Source: Clostridiales bacterium NK3B98 (GTDB lineage Bacteria > Bacillota > Clostridia > Oscillospirales > Oscillospiraceae). From it: 55,460 nucleotides of DNA. The stretch covers positions 1 through 55,460 of the forward strand of contig ATWA01000012.1 of the NCBI GenBank assembly GCA_000421005.1, read 5' to 3'. Shown here piece after piece: positions 15,715-24,756 of the stretch. Position 1 is the stretch's first letter. Each line of letters opens with the position of its first letter. The notes under the pieces were generated by a model. It saw only the letters and a program-made list of their open reading frames with translations, did no database searches and was not told the origin of the DNA. The position numbers and the translations under genes were made by a program.

Positions 15715-16782
15715 TCACCTATTTTTTACATCAATCTCTCTCATAATCTTTACTGTATGAGAGAAACCTCTTTCCGCATTGAAAAGCCCTTTCCAACCCA
15801 GGTTCAGTAGATCCGTACTGTCGAGAGCCGAGTTACGCATGGGATTAAATCCCTTCTTCTCTACTTCCGATGGTAGCTCCATCCTCAATTTGACACCACC
15901 AGACTTAGCCAATATTTCAGCCATATTTCGGATACTTGTGACTGAATCAGGATTTGAAATGTTATAGGCACAAACAGATTTACCTTTGAGTAACACCTTT
16001 AGTATTGCTGAGGCACTGTCAAGACAATAGCAATAACTCCGTATCTGACTTCCATCACTCTTCATTACGATATCTTCGCCTCTGGCGACAGAGTAGGCCC
16101 ATGCCGATGAAACCCTATTGTCCGATTCAACCGCTGTCGGACCGTATATATGACCGGGACGAATAATCACAGAATCAACGCTGTACTCATCATAGTAAGA
16201 CGCACAAAGTGTTTCTGCAGCGCGCTTTCCCATAGAATAAGAATTTCTGGCATTGAGTAAATCAATATACCCATATTCAAAAGATTTGTAGGGCTCAGTA
16301 CCTTCTTTTTGCCCATAAACTTCAGAACTCGAAATATAAAGAACTCGTTTTGTCCCATGTGTTCTTGCACTGTCTAACAGATATTTCATGCCAGTAAAAT
16401 TACTCAGCATTGTCTCTACCGGCTCTTTCATAATCTTATTTGGAGAGGCATTACTGGCTCCATGAATCATATAATCACAAGGATTATTTAGCTTGTTTTC
16501 TGCCGATGAAGCATCAAAAGGAACAAAGTCGAACCAGTCCTCCTCTACATAAGGAGCAAACCTTGCCCTAACTTTTTCCTCGCTTCTTCCTGCTGCCTGA
16601 ATCCTTATCTTTTCACTATGTGTTTCATTCCACCGAATTAACAAATCAACTACAGCAGAACAGATAAGCCCTGTACAACCTGTAATCATCAGGTTCTGAC
16701 CTGACAATTCGTTCATTTCAGGTAATGCTTCTATCATCTCATCCAGATCGGAAATCCAGATCTTGCTATCATAAATACTCAT
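15715..16782 (-). CDS. NAD-dependent epimerase/dehydratase of the LicD cassette
   Basis: A 355-residue extended short-chain dehydrogenase. NAD-binding loop MITGCTGLICSAVVDLL (about 32-48), Ser in YISSSEVYGQ, catalytic YxxxK in [24 protein letters not shown] and a C-terminal substrate domain. It lies 4 bp downstream of the IspD-like cytidylyltransferase and two genes after licD, so it probably acts on the sugar or CDP-sugar that LicD transfers. The exact substrate is not readable from the sequence. The NAD loop has Cys where Gly is usual (GLICS rather than GLIGS). The C-terminal region resembles the epimerase tail stranded at 20872-20985. No good ribosome site precedes the ATG, so coupling to the previous gene is likely. 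Confidence 0.8.
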   Translation of the reverse strand: MSIYDSKIWISDLDEMIEALPEMNELSGQNLMITGCTGLICSAVVDLLIRWNETHSEKIRIQAAGRSEEKVRARFAPYVEEDWFDFVPFDASSAENKLNNPCDYMIHGASNASPNKIMKEPVETMLSNFTGMKYLLDSARTHGTKRVLYISSSEVYGQKEGTEPYKSFEYGYIDLLNARNSYSMGKRAAETLCASYYDEYSVDSVIIRPGHIYGPTAVESDNRVSSAWAYSVARGEDIVMKSDGSQIRSYCYCLDSASAILKVLLKGKSVCAYNISNPDSVTSIRNMAEILAKSGGVKLRMELPSEVEKKGFNPMRNSALDSTDLLNLGWKGLFNAERGFSHTVKIMREIDVKNR

Positions 16783-16786
16783 ACAA

Positions 16787-17503
16787 TTAATTTTTCAGCC
16801 AATCAGAACGTTTTGCTGCAAGAAGAGCCTTAAAGATATCAATATCTTCAACAGTCGTTAGCTTGATATTCTTTTCAGAACCAGCAGAAAAATATACCTG
16901 TTCTCCCAATTCAATTTTAAGGGTACACGAAGCAACTGAATCAGTAATGCCGGCTTTCAATGCTCTTCTGTGTAAATCGCATATATCTCCAAGGTGAAAC
17001 GCCTGTGGAGTCTGCGTTCTCTTTAATCTATCACGCGGATAGGATCCAGAAGAAACAACGCCATCTGCTGTCTGTATCATAGCTTCAGCGCAAGGAATAA
17101 CCGTAATTGCGTTCCCAAACTCACGGGCAACTCGGATATTATCAGAAATAATCTCTGCGCTGACCATAGGACGTATCGCATCATGGATAAGAACAATATC
17201 GTCTTTATCAAAGTGTTTTTCAAGTTCGTATACGCCATTACGGATAGAATCCTGCCCATTTTTGCCACCAGGAACCACATACTGAAGCTTAGTTATATTG
17301 AACTGCTTCGCATAAGACCAAAGTACCTGCTCCCACCCTTCAATACATACTACAGCAATAGAATCAATCTCAGGATGCTTTTCAAATGCTTCAAGAGTAT
17401 ACATAATTACAGGGCGTTCGTTTACAGTTATAAACTGTTTAGGTATATCCTGATGCATACGATTCCCCGAACCGCCTGCTATGAGTAATGCAACGTTTGC
17501 CAT
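16787..17503 (-). CDS. IspD/TarI-like cytidylyltransferase
   Basis: A 238-residue nucleotidyltransferase that charges a phosphorylated polyol, sugar or methylerythritol with CMP from CTP. Visible motifs are LLIAGGSGNRMHQDIPKQF (CTP-binding loop), HDAIRPMVS, TQTPQAF and KLTTVEDIDIF. By sequence it could be IspD of isoprenoid synthesis or TarI-type ribitol-phosphate cytidylyltransferase. Its place between licD and an epimerase points to a CDP-activated glycan substituent. I chose the ATG at 17503 (GGAG 9 bases upstream, one base after the licD stop) over TTG at 17518. It fills the same slot that TarI fills next to TarJ in CDP-ribitol loci, but no TarJ-type dehydrogenase is present. Confidence 0.85.
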   Translation of the reverse strand: MANVALLIAGGSGNRMHQDIPKQFITVNERPVIMYTLEAFEKHPEIDSIAVVCIEGWEQVLWSYAKQFNITKLQYVVPGGKNGQDSIRNGVYELEKHFDKDDIVLIHDAIRPMVSAEIISDNIRVAREFGNAITVIPCAEAMIQTADGVVSSGSYPRDRLKRTQTPQAFHLGDICDLHRRALKAGITDSVASCTLKIELGEQVYFSAGSEKNIKLTTVEDIDIFKALLAAKRSDWLKN

Positions 17504-17504
17504 C

Positions 17505-18422
17505 TCATTCATCTCCAAACTTCAATTCCATGACCAGATGTTTTTCTCTTTTCTCTTGAGGAGGTATTTTCATATAGTCCCCATACAAATTAGACAGGTA
17601 GGCTTCCACATGATAGAAAACAGGCGCCTCAATCGTTTCAAATTGAACATATCGTGCTGGAAAAATGATATCCCTGCTGACTATTTCACCAAAGTAGTGC
17701 TTCCTTCCAACCGCAATTGTGCAATCCTTACTATTCTCATCTTCACACTGAACGTCTCGATCAATTTTTTTGAACCATCTCGATGATTTTCGATAGCTAA
17801 ACAAGAAACCGATACACTTACGAATGTGATAGTTCAGTTTCCCCATACTATGGAGGTATTTTTCAGTTATGGCATCCTTGTAATCGTAATAATACACCTG
17901 AGACGATATAAACTCCTCCAGATTGCAAAACAGTCCCTTCAATTTCCTAATAAACATATTATCGGGTACGTTGTCTATGGGAAAAACGTCTACAAAGATT
18001 CCATTTATCGAATTATCAGGCGGGCTACCAATCTCTCTGCAAATCGTTCCAACTTTCATAATTTTCGTAAATCTCGTCTTTGCATTCTCTGAATATCCGG
18101 CTGAGTTTACAACGTATTTGTTCTGAAATGTATTATCAAATATCTTGATGAATATTTCATATTCTTTCCTGACAAATCCTATATCAAGATCATCATCCCA
18201 AGGAATAAAACCATGATGCCGTATAGCACCAAGAGCAGAACCCCCAACGAGAAATGGAGTCAACCCATTATCTTTGCATAAATTAAGAATGTCTATGTAC
18301 ATTTCAATCAGCGTGTGTTGAAGTTTTACCCTCTGCTCTTCACTTACAGGGAACAGCATATCTGCTGTCTCCATTGCAAATCCTGCATTTCGCGCACTCA
18401 TTAGGTTCTCAAATGATCCCAT
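17505..18422 (-). CDS. licD: LicD-family phosphotransferase
   Basis: A 305-residue LicD/fukutin-type nucleotidyltransferase-fold enzyme, which moves a phospho-alcohol (phosphocholine, phosphoribitol or similar) from a CDP carrier to a glycan. Signature: GLTPFLVGGSALGAIRHHGF followed by IPWDDDLDIGFVRKEYE, with the DDDLD metal site at about residues 78-82, and later FVDVFPIDNVPD. The start at 18422 has AAGGAG 7 bases upstream. It is followed by the cytidylyltransferase (1 bp gap) and the epimerase. The transferred group cannot be named from sequence; the CDP-dependent role is inferred from neighbours. A decayed second copy lies at 20986-21637. Confidence 0.88.
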   Translation of the reverse strand: MGSFENLMSARNAGFAMETADMLFPVSEEQRVKLQHTLIEMYIDILNLCKDNGLTPFLVGGSALGAIRHHGFIPWDDDLDIGFVRKEYEIFIKIFDNTFQNKYVVNSAGYSENAKTRFTKIMKVGTICREIGSPPDNSINGIFVDVFPIDNVPDNMFIRKLKGLFCNLEEFISSQVYYYDYKDAITEKYLHSMGKLNYHIRKCIGFLFSYRKSSRWFKKIDRDVQCEDENSKDCTIAVGRKHYFGEIVSRDIIFPARYVQFETIEAPVFYHVEAYLSNLYGDYMKIPPQEKREKHLVMELKFGDE

Positions 18423-18498
18423 GGGCATTCTCCTTAATCATAGATTTCCGCTTCTTTTAACACTTAATGCACAAAGGACAATATTATTCTTCAAATCA

Positions 18499-19437
18499 TC
18501 ACAATATCTCTGCAAAATATTGAATGGTTTTATTCAGCCCCTCGCGTAGTTGTATATGCGGCTCCCAATCAAGTTCTTTCTTTGCTAATTCAATCATAGG
18601 TTTTCTTTGAGTGGGATCATCGGAAGGAAGCGGTTCGTAAACAATTTTTGATTTAGTCGCCGTCAATTCAATCACCAGATCAGCAAGTTCTTTTATCGTG
18701 AATTCTCCTGGATTTCCAATATTCACAGGTCCGGTAAATCCATCTCTACTATTCATTAATCTGACCATTCCTTCAATAAGGTCATCTACATAGCAGAAGC
18801 TGCGTGTCTGGCTTCCCTCACCATAGATTGTAATGTCTTCGCCATTTAAAGCCTGGACAATGAAGTTACTGACAACACGACCATCGCCTATATCCATTCT
18901 CGGGCCGTATGTATTAAAAATACGCATCACTTTTATGTCGACACCATGTTTCCTATGGTAATCAAAGAACAGGGTCTCAGCCGCTCTTTTCCCTTCGTCA
19001 TAGCACGAGCGAATACCTATTGTATTGACATTCCCCCAGTAGCTCTCCGGTTGCGGATGCACTGTAGGGTCGCCATAGATTTCGCTTGTACTTGCCTGAA
19101 GAACCCTTGCCCCCGTTCGCTTTGCCAGCCCAAGGACATTCATCGCTCCATAAACAGAAGTTTGGAAAGTATAAATTGGATCCTTCTGATACCACTTTGG
19201 ACTAGCAGGGCAAGCAAGATTGTAAATCTGATCGCACTCCACATAAATTGGCCGGGTCATATCATGTCTTATAAATTCAAAATATGGATTCCCAAGCATA
19301 TGCCGAATATTATCCTTGGAACCTGTAAACAAATTGTCGACACAAATTACATCGTTTCCATCGTTCAATAGCCTATCACAAAGATGTGATCCAAGGAAAC
19401 CAGCACCTCCAGTTACAAGAACTCGTGGTTTTTTCAT
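18499..19437 (-). CDS. UDP-glucuronate decarboxylase (UDP-xylose synthase)
   Basis: A 312-residue extended short-chain dehydrogenase that decarboxylates UDP-glucuronate to UDP-xylose. Diagnostic stretches of this subfamily are visible: [76 protein letters not shown] and DGRVVSNFI. The start at 19437 has GGAGGAG 7 bases upstream; the longer frame to 19464 lacks one. Its substrate would come from the ugd gene at 12 kb, in a separate transcript. It sits between the licD cassette and a GT2 gene, so xylose is a likely sugar of the polymer. Assignment is strong from the ACPASP and TSEIYGDP motifs. Confidence 0.9.
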   Translation of the reverse strand: MKKPRVLVTGGAGFLGSHLCDRLLNDGNDVICVDNLFTGSKDNIRHMLGNPYFEFIRHDMTRPIYVECDQIYNLACPASPKWYQKDPIYTFQTSVYGAMNVLGLAKRTGARVLQASTSEIYGDPTVHPQPESYWGNVNTIGIRSCYDEGKRAAETLFFDYHRKHGVDIKVMRIFNTYGPRMDIGDGRVVSNFIVQALNGEDITIYGEGSQTRSFCYVDDLIEGMVRLMNSRDGFTGPVNIGNPGEFTIKELADLVIELTATKSKIVYEPLPSDDPTQRKPMIELAKKELDWEPHIQLREGLNKTIQYFAEIL

Positions 19438-19507
19438 ACGATTGCTCCTCCCGATTCCTTTCAAAACAATATACCAGCAACGCTCACTACACGCATATAG
19501 ACTATAA

Positions 19508-20485
19508 TTATCGGTGTAGTCGGATAAACAATGACTTTAGCCAGCCCTCTATATAAACCCAGGCTTTATAAAGCAGCCATGATCTTTCCAGAAAGAAGAC
19601 TGATAATCTATGGTAACTGCTCAACCTGTCATAATACGCTTTCTCTTCCAAAATGTTTTTCCTTAAAACGCTCCAGTCATATTCCTTATCTCCTGAAATT
19701 GCAATACAATCAGCAGCTTTCAGATTCCAAACAACTTTATTGCAACAGATAGATGGCAGCGACTCCGAACCAATCTCCGTAGCTTTTTCCTTTAAATAAT
19801 CCCATGCTAAAAGAGCTTTTATGTACTTTGCTGGAGAGGAGCCTTTGGACATGCTTTTCTGGAAATATCTGTAGTGATAAAACATGTATGGTAGACATAC
19901 AGCTTTCTTAATATTTTTAAGAGAATCCCATACATAAACAGCATCCTCACAGATCTGCATATCTGTTCGAAATTCAATTCCTTCCAGTTTGTCCCGCTTC
20001 CATACTTTATCCCACAGTACTCCCCCCATATATGCTCCGGCCATAAAATTGTCGTACATATTGGTTAATACCCGTTCATCATTAATATGCTCCGGCGCAT
20101 CATTCCGAAGGTGAACATTGCCAAAGTCACTGGAATAGTTGAAGAAGACCAAATCAGGATCATACTTCTCAAACGCCTCTATCACAAGTCGATAGGTATC
20201 TTTTTCAAGCACATCATCTGCATCAACGAAGGTAAGATACTTTCCGGTTGCCAGATTCAGACCCATCATTCTTGCGGATTGCACTCCACCATTTTCTTTA
20301 TTAATAACCCTTACACATGGATTTGTCTCATAATTCTCGCAGATAGTGCTGCTGCTATCTGTTGAACCGTCGTTTATGAGTAACAGTTCTAAGGCCGGAT
20401 ATGTCTGATTCACGATGCTTTGGATGCATTCGTCCAAATACTTCTCCGCATTATAAACTGGAACTACGATACTAATCGTCTCCAT
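19508..20485 (-). CDS. Family 2 glycosyltransferase
   Basis: A 325-residue GT-A inverting transferase, acting at the cytoplasmic membrane on the lipid-linked repeat unit. [42 protein letters not shown] and the DXD-type [11 protein letters not shown] are all present in the first 100 residues. The C-terminal 200 residues are variable. The usual SARNxG motif reads SARMMG. GAGGAGG precedes the ATG by 8 bases. Donor and acceptor are not predictable. Upstream lies IS debris, so in this arrangement it may rely on read-through transcription. Confidence 0.9.
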   Translation of the reverse strand: METISIVVPVYNAEKYLDECIQSIVNQTYPALELLLINDGSTDSSSTICENYETNPCVRVINKENGGVQSARMMGLNLATGKYLTFVDADDVLEKDTYRLVIEAFEKYDPDLVFFNYSSDFGNVHLRNDAPEHINDERVLTNMYDNFMAGAYMGGVLWDKVWKRDKLEGIEFRTDMQICEDAVYVWDSLKNIKKAVCLPYMFYHYRYFQKSMSKGSSPAKYIKALLAWDYLKEKATEIGSESLPSICCNKVVWNLKAADCIAISGDKEYDWSVLRKNILEEKAYYDRLSSYHRLSVFFLERSWLLYKAWVYIEGWLKSLFIRLHR

Positions 20486-20868
20486 ATGTCTATCCTCCTC
20501 AGTACAATATTCGTCCGTATACGGGGTTCCATTTTAGCGAGATTGACAGCAACAGAGAAAGCTATAACCCTTCCCTTTCGTTTTCTTTCACGATTATCAT
20601 CATTCTTTCTTCTCAAATTGTGTGCGGCAACACATGTTCCGCCAAAAAGCAGGAAGAAATCGTCAATGGAAATCTGGTCAAAGTTCCCTTTGCAATACAA
20701 GTAAAAACACTCCATAATCGCAGGTTTCTGCCGGAAACTGCCGTTTCTGATCATCCGTTACCATTCTACAGTTTGGATTGTTGTGCATTGGAAATAGTGA
20801 TAAATACCTTGCTTTCTCAGGAAAACTGTTTACTGGTGAAGGGGACTTACGGTTTTTTCAGTAGACCC
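20486..20868 (-). mobile_element. Fragment of an IS transposase N-terminus (copy A)
   Basis: A frame beginning ATG at 20715 encodes GNFDQISIDDFFLLFGG. This matches the N-terminus of transposases of the IS5/IS1182 type (IPLDDFFLPFGGKL) and then loses the family. The outer end, AGGGTCTACTGAAAAAACCG read from 20868, matches the end of a second fragment at about 43190 (AGGATCTGCTGAAAAAACC). The two copies share the block AGGAAGAAATCGTCAATGGA. Only the first part of the gene is left, joined to unrelated sequence that leads into the GT2 start. Confidence 0.7.
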
Positions 20869-20871
20869 TAT

Positions 20872-20985
20872 TTATCTATCCAAATCGCGTATAATATCAA
20901 TTATTCTCTCCAACCCATCCCTGATTGAATAACGAGACTTCCAGCCCAATGACTGCAGCTTATGGCCATTCAATCTCGCCAAAAT
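20872..20985 (-). pseudogene. C-terminal fragment of an NAD-dependent epimerase
   Basis: The minus-strand frame reads LNGHKLQSLGWKSRYSIRDG and ends with an Asp-Arg stop. That is the typical end of an extended SDR epimerase (xxKLRxLGWxPRxSxxEGL) and parallels the end of the epimerase at 15715 (LLNLGWKGLF...). It is joined directly to a truncated licD. The intervening cytidylyltransferase and the rest of the epimerase are gone, which indicates a deletion within a former licD-ispD-epimerase cassette. Confidence 0.65.
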
Positions 20986-21637
20986 AATGTTTTCGCCCTG
21001 TAACGATTCCATATAATCCAGTTTTTTTTATATTGAGCCACTTTGTCAACGGTGCAGAACCAATTCGCAGAACTGCGAAAAGAAAACAAACGTCCTATTA
21101 TCATCCTTACCCGATAATTCTCTTTTCCAGAACGTGAATACAGTTCCCTTAACGTATCATTATCATTCTCGTAGAGATATACCTGACTTGAAATAAATTG
21201 AAGTAAATTACAATAACTGCCTTTTATTTTTCGTATAATCCTATTTGAGGGTATATTCTCAATGACGAAAATATCAATGAAGATACCATTAATTGAATTA
21301 TCCAAATCTGACACTTCTCTACATATGGTTCCCTTTTTAAACATCTTAGTAAATCTAGCCTTCGGTTTTTCAGAAACATTCGGGGCATTAAAATATATTT
21401 ATCCGATAATTCTTTATAAAATATATCGACAAAGTGATCGTAGTCAACTCTCGTCATTCCAACATCTATATCATCATCCCATGGAATAAATCCCTGATGA
21501 CGTACAGCGCCTAATGCAGATCCACCTATTAAATACGGCGTAATATTGTGAAGTCGACACGCCTGAAGGAGATCCTTATACATAAACAGAATACTCTTTT
21601 GCAAAGCTATTCGTTGCCCCTCATCTATTTCAATCAA
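20986..21637 (-). pseudogene. licD: Second licD, frameshifted and truncated
   Basis: The N-terminal half reads PYLIGGSALGAVRHQGFIPW then DDDIDVGMTRVDYDHF, a full LicD active-site motif. A frame change near 21395 then leads to NAPNVSEKPKARFTKMFKKG and NSINGIFIDIFVIENIPS. A second frame change falls at an eight-base T run (21022-21029; A run in the gene) and leads to TGRKHYFGEI, after which the gene joins an epimerase tail. The first about 25 residues are also missing compared with the intact copy at 17505. It is clearly related to that copy but not identical, so it is a decayed paralogue and not a recent duplicate. Confidence 0.85.
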
Positions 21638-21884
21638 TATATCTTTATTATTGCTACTAGTTAGAGCGCCTCAAGCATTCCTCATGCTCTGAAAAAACTT
21701 CGGCATCACAAACTATCCTTTCATCCAGATTATATTCAAATCAGTGTATTTCTATGAAATCTTTGATATTTTGCCATATTTGTCATTGATCACAGCGAAC
21801 AATCTGGTAAGGCATATTTCAGTTTTATTTTAAGTATTACTGCCAGATTTTTTGTAGTTCAGTACTCATTCGAACGCCTCTGCT
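21638..21884. other. Gene-free stretch
   Basis: About 250 bp of AT-rich sequence between a GT2 gene and the licD remnant, with no gene, clear promoter or terminator visible. Confidence 0.4.
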
Positions 21885-22682
21885 TTATCTCTTATAACTC
21901 TTTCGTAGCGCTTGCCGTATTTTGTTGGGAATCAATCCTATAATCATCGGTGCAAAAGCTTTAACATAAGATGTAGCACCTAATCCAAGAGATTTGCAGC
22001 CATCAAGCCTTACTAGTGTGCTGTTAACTCTATATTGATACTTCCGCCTCTGAAAAGCATTTCTATCATTACGCATCGAGTAAAGAGGTTCTTGTAGGTT
22101 ATAGCACTTATACCCTGCCGCGTAGAGTTTAATCCATAGATCGACATCTTCTACACGCATAGTTCTTTCTGATACAGTATATCCTCCAACCGCTTCTAAT
22201 GCTTCTCGTCTCATCATCACTGGAGCATGATGTATCGGAGACCCGGTAACAACATCATAATCTCTGGGATATTCTTTTACCTTCGTTCTGCCCCACTCCC
22301 CTGTTTCATCGAAAAGAATCATAGGCGTGGAGCATATTGCAAACTCTGGATGGGAATCAAGAAAGTCAATTTGTTTCTGAAACCGATCTGGATTACAAAG
22401 ATCGTCCCCATCCATTCTGGCAATATAAGTACCTTTTGCATATTGAAGGCAATGGTTGAGGGTATAGGCCAGGCCATGGTTTTTATCGTTTTTAATTACT
22501 CTTATTCGAGAATCCGATGTTGCAACAGCCTCTGCGCATTGTAGTGTTCCATCAGTAGAACCGTCATCACAGAGTATGAGTTCCCAATAAGGATAAGACT
22601 GTCGCCTAATAGCATCGACAGCTTCCGATAAAGTTGACTCACAATTATAGATTCCCATGAGAACAGAAATCATGGACGTCAT
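21885..22682 (-). CDS. Family 2 glycosyltransferase, EpsE-like
   Basis: A 265-residue short GT2. MISVLMGIYNCESTLSEAVD, LCDDGSTDGT, KNHGLAYTLNHCLQYAKG and the metal site ARMDGDDLC are followed by SPIHHAPVMMRREALEAVGGY and EDVDLWIKL, as in EpsE/LPS-type transferases. The C-terminus is short and basic (KIRQALRKSYKR), probably for membrane contact. GGTGAG lies 9 bases before the ATG. Downstream in the direction of transcription is the licD/epimerase wreckage. Confidence 0.88.
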   Translation of the reverse strand: MTSMISVLMGIYNCESTLSEAVDAIRRQSYPYWELILCDDGSTDGTLQCAEAVATSDSRIRVIKNDKNHGLAYTLNHCLQYAKGTYIARMDGDDLCNPDRFQKQIDFLDSHPEFAICSTPMILFDETGEWGRTKVKEYPRDYDVVTGSPIHHAPVMMRREALEAVGGYTVSERTMRVEDVDLWIKLYAAGYKCYNLQEPLYSMRNDRNAFQRRKYQYRVNSTLVRLDGCKSLGLGATSYVKAFAPMIIGLIPNKIRQALRKSYKR

Positions 22683-22714
22683 TTTGCAATCTCACCTACT
22701 ATTCTTACTTTTCT

Positions 22715-23239
22715 CTAATTGCGCTTGTGGTTATACATTTTCTGATAGTACTCTTGATACTCTCCGATGATAATTTCTTCCCACCATTTCATGTTATTAA
22801 GATACCATGATGCAATCGTCTTTTTGATACCGTCCTCGAATTTTGTCTCAAGTAGCCACCCGAGTTCGCTGTGAATCTTAGTGGAATCAATGGCATAACG
22901 AAGACCATGACCTTTACGATCAGTCACAAATGTAATCAAATCTTTACTCTTGCCAACCTCATGCACGATTAACTTCACAATATCGATGTTCTTCATAAAG
23001 TTGATGACAACTTCTGGCTTTTCTTACTCAAACAAACTATACACAGTTTCTCGGCCGCAAATATCTGCCCTTGCAAATGGGAAGATGGGATTGTTCATGA
23101 CAGGCGCAAATGCTGAGAGATTTCCTGCCTAGGTAAGCTTGTCCAAACAGATAACCCTATCCTTCGGATGCTGTGCAAGATGCTAATGAATGAAATCTCC
23201 GCCGATGAAGCCAGCGCCGCTCGTAACTATAATAGTCAT
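22715..23239 (-). pseudogene. rmlB: dTDP-glucose 4,6-dehydratase (rmlB), destroyed
   Basis: The second enzyme of dTDP-rhamnose synthesis, normally about 340 residues. The N-terminal part reads MTIIVTSGAGFIGGDFIH, stop, HLAQHPKDRVICLDKLT, stop, AGNLSAFAPVMNNPIFPFAR, then another stop before EKPEVVINF. The sequence then jumps to the C-terminal part MKNIDIVKLIVHEVGKSKDL, TDRKGHGLRYAIDSTKIHSE, LGWLLETKFEDGIKKTI. Three in-frame stops and a loss of about 160 central residues, including the YxxxK site, make it non-functional. It follows rmlA by 6 bp, so the operon once held the complete rmlDCAB set in this order. A working rmlB must exist elsewhere if rhamnose is made. Confidence 0.92.
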
Positions 23240-23245
23240 CGCAAT

Positions 23246-24133
23246 TCAATACATAACCTTTCCCTCGACAACAGCCTTCAAATGCTCGCCATAGGGACTT
23301 TTCCCGTACGCTTGTGCCGACTCCATAAGCTTATCTTTATCAATAAAACCGTTTATATATGCTATTTCTTCCGGTGCGCTGATAACAATCCCCTGTCTGC
23401 TTTGAACAGTTTCAACAAAGTTCGCCGCCTGGAGGAGACTGCTCATTGTCCCGGTATCAAGCCACGCAAAACCACGACCGAGCAGTTGAACATCTAACAG
23501 TCCATCTTTCATGTACATCTCATTTAGTGTCGTGATCTCCAGTTCGCCTCTGGCGCTTGGCTTCACCTGATTTGCTCTGTCACACACTCCTTTTGGATAG
23601 AAATACAGCCCCGTTACTGCATAATTAGACTTAGGATTCTCGGGTTTTTCTTCAATGCTTGTTGCTTTTCCAAATTCATCAAACGCAACTACCCCAAAGC
23701 GCTGAGGGTCTGGCACATAATAACCAAAAATGGTGGCCCTGCCGTTGCCCTCTGCATTCCTTACAGCCGTCTTCAACATTGTTCTAAAACCATTACCATA
23801 GAAAATATTATCGCCCAGAATCATTGCGCCAGCCTCACCGTTAAGGAACTCTTTGCCTAAGATAAACGCTTGTGCCAGTCCATCCGGTGATGGTTGCACT
23901 AAATACGACAATGATACTCCGAATTGACTGCCATCACCTAGCAACTCTTTGAACCGAGAGGTATCGGTGGGTGTGCTGATAATGAGGATTTCCCTGATAC
24001 CTGCCAACATCAGCGTGGACAAAGGATAATAAATCATCGGTTTGTCATAGATAGGGAGAAGTTGCTTACTTGTAACCTTTGTGAGTGGATAAAGCCGTGT
24101 TCCGGAGCCTCCTGCGAGAATAATGCCTTTCAT
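23246..24133 (-). CDS. rmlA: Glucose-1-phosphate thymidylyltransferase
   Basis: Makes dTDP-glucose from dTTP and glucose 1-phosphate, the first step to dTDP-rhamnose. 295 residues of normal length. [18 protein letters not shown] (nucleotide loop), [48 protein letters not shown]-type [13 protein letters not shown] and [18 protein letters not shown] are all intact. GGGAG lies 9 bases before the ATG. It is third in the block rmlD-rmlC-rmlA-(rmlB). Confidence 0.96.
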   Translation of the reverse strand: MKGIILAGGSGTRLYPLTKVTSKQLLPIYDKPMIYYPLSTLMLAGIREILIISTPTDTSRFKELLGDGSQFGVSLSYLVQPSPDGLAQAFILGKEFLNGEAGAMILGDNIFYGNGFRTMLKTAVRNAEGNGRATIFGYYVPDPQRFGVVAFDEFGKATSIEEKPENPKSNYAVTGLYFYPKGVCDRANQVKPSARGELEITTLNEMYMKDGLLDVQLLGRGFAWLDTGTMSSLLQAANFVETVQSRQGIVISAPEEIAYINGFIDKDKLMESAQAYGKSPYGEHLKAVVEGKVMY

Positions 24134-24146
24134 ATCGTATTCTCCC

Positions 24147-24755
24147 TCAATACTTGAGTGTATTCTTTAATCCAAGCCACTTTTGATCTTTATCAGAGAG
24201 CGTCAGAGGTGTACCATCCAGGAGTCTGTACCCATCAGCACTCGCTGACCCTTTATACTCTCCCACCATCTCAGGCCACTGAATTCCAATCTCAGGATCA
24301 TTCCAAGCCAGACCGCCTTCATCGTTTGGATGATAAAAGTCATCGCACTTATAGCAGAATTCCGCTGTGTCAGAAAGAACTAAGAAGCCATGTGCGAATC
24401 CGCGTGGAATCAGGTACTGTTTCCGATTATCTTCCGTAAGTACCTCTCCATGATATTTTCCGTATGTAGGAGAACCTATACGTAAATCCACCGCCACATC
24501 ATATACGGAGCCTTTAATGACTCGCACAAGTTTTGTCTGTGGGTATTTCTTCTGAAAATGGAGACCGCGCAACACCCCCTTCGTACTCATCGACTGATTG
24601 TCCTGAACGAAAGAGAAATAGAGTCCTGCCTCATACATATCCTTCTGGCTGAAGGTTTCCATGAAGTAGCCGCGCTCATCACCGTGAACAGTCGATTCGA
24701 TCAGGCACAGTCCTTCAATGCCGCTTAGGTTATATGTCACTTTTATCTGTCCCAT
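24147..24755 (-). CDS. rmlC: dTDP-4-dehydrorhamnose 3,5-epimerase
   Basis: Epimerises dTDP-4-keto-6-deoxyglucose at C3 and C5. A 202-residue cupin. Visible are [17 protein letters not shown], the active-site strand [40 protein letters not shown], the [12 protein letters not shown] motif and [19 protein letters not shown]. Catalytic His (GLHF) and the Asp of VAVDLR are present. The start lies one base after the rmlD stop, so the two are coupled. Confidence 0.95.
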   Translation of the reverse strand: MGQIKVTYNLSGIEGLCLIESTVHGDERGYFMETFSQKDMYEAGLYFSFVQDNQSMSTKGVLRGLHFQKKYPQTKLVRVIKGSVYDVAVDLRIGSPTYGKYHGEVLTEDNRKQYLIPRGFAHGFLVLSDTAEFCYKCDDFYHPNDEGGLAWNDPEIGIQWPEMVGEYKGSASADGYRLLDGTPLTLSDKDQKWLGLKNTLKY

Positions 24756-24756
24756 G

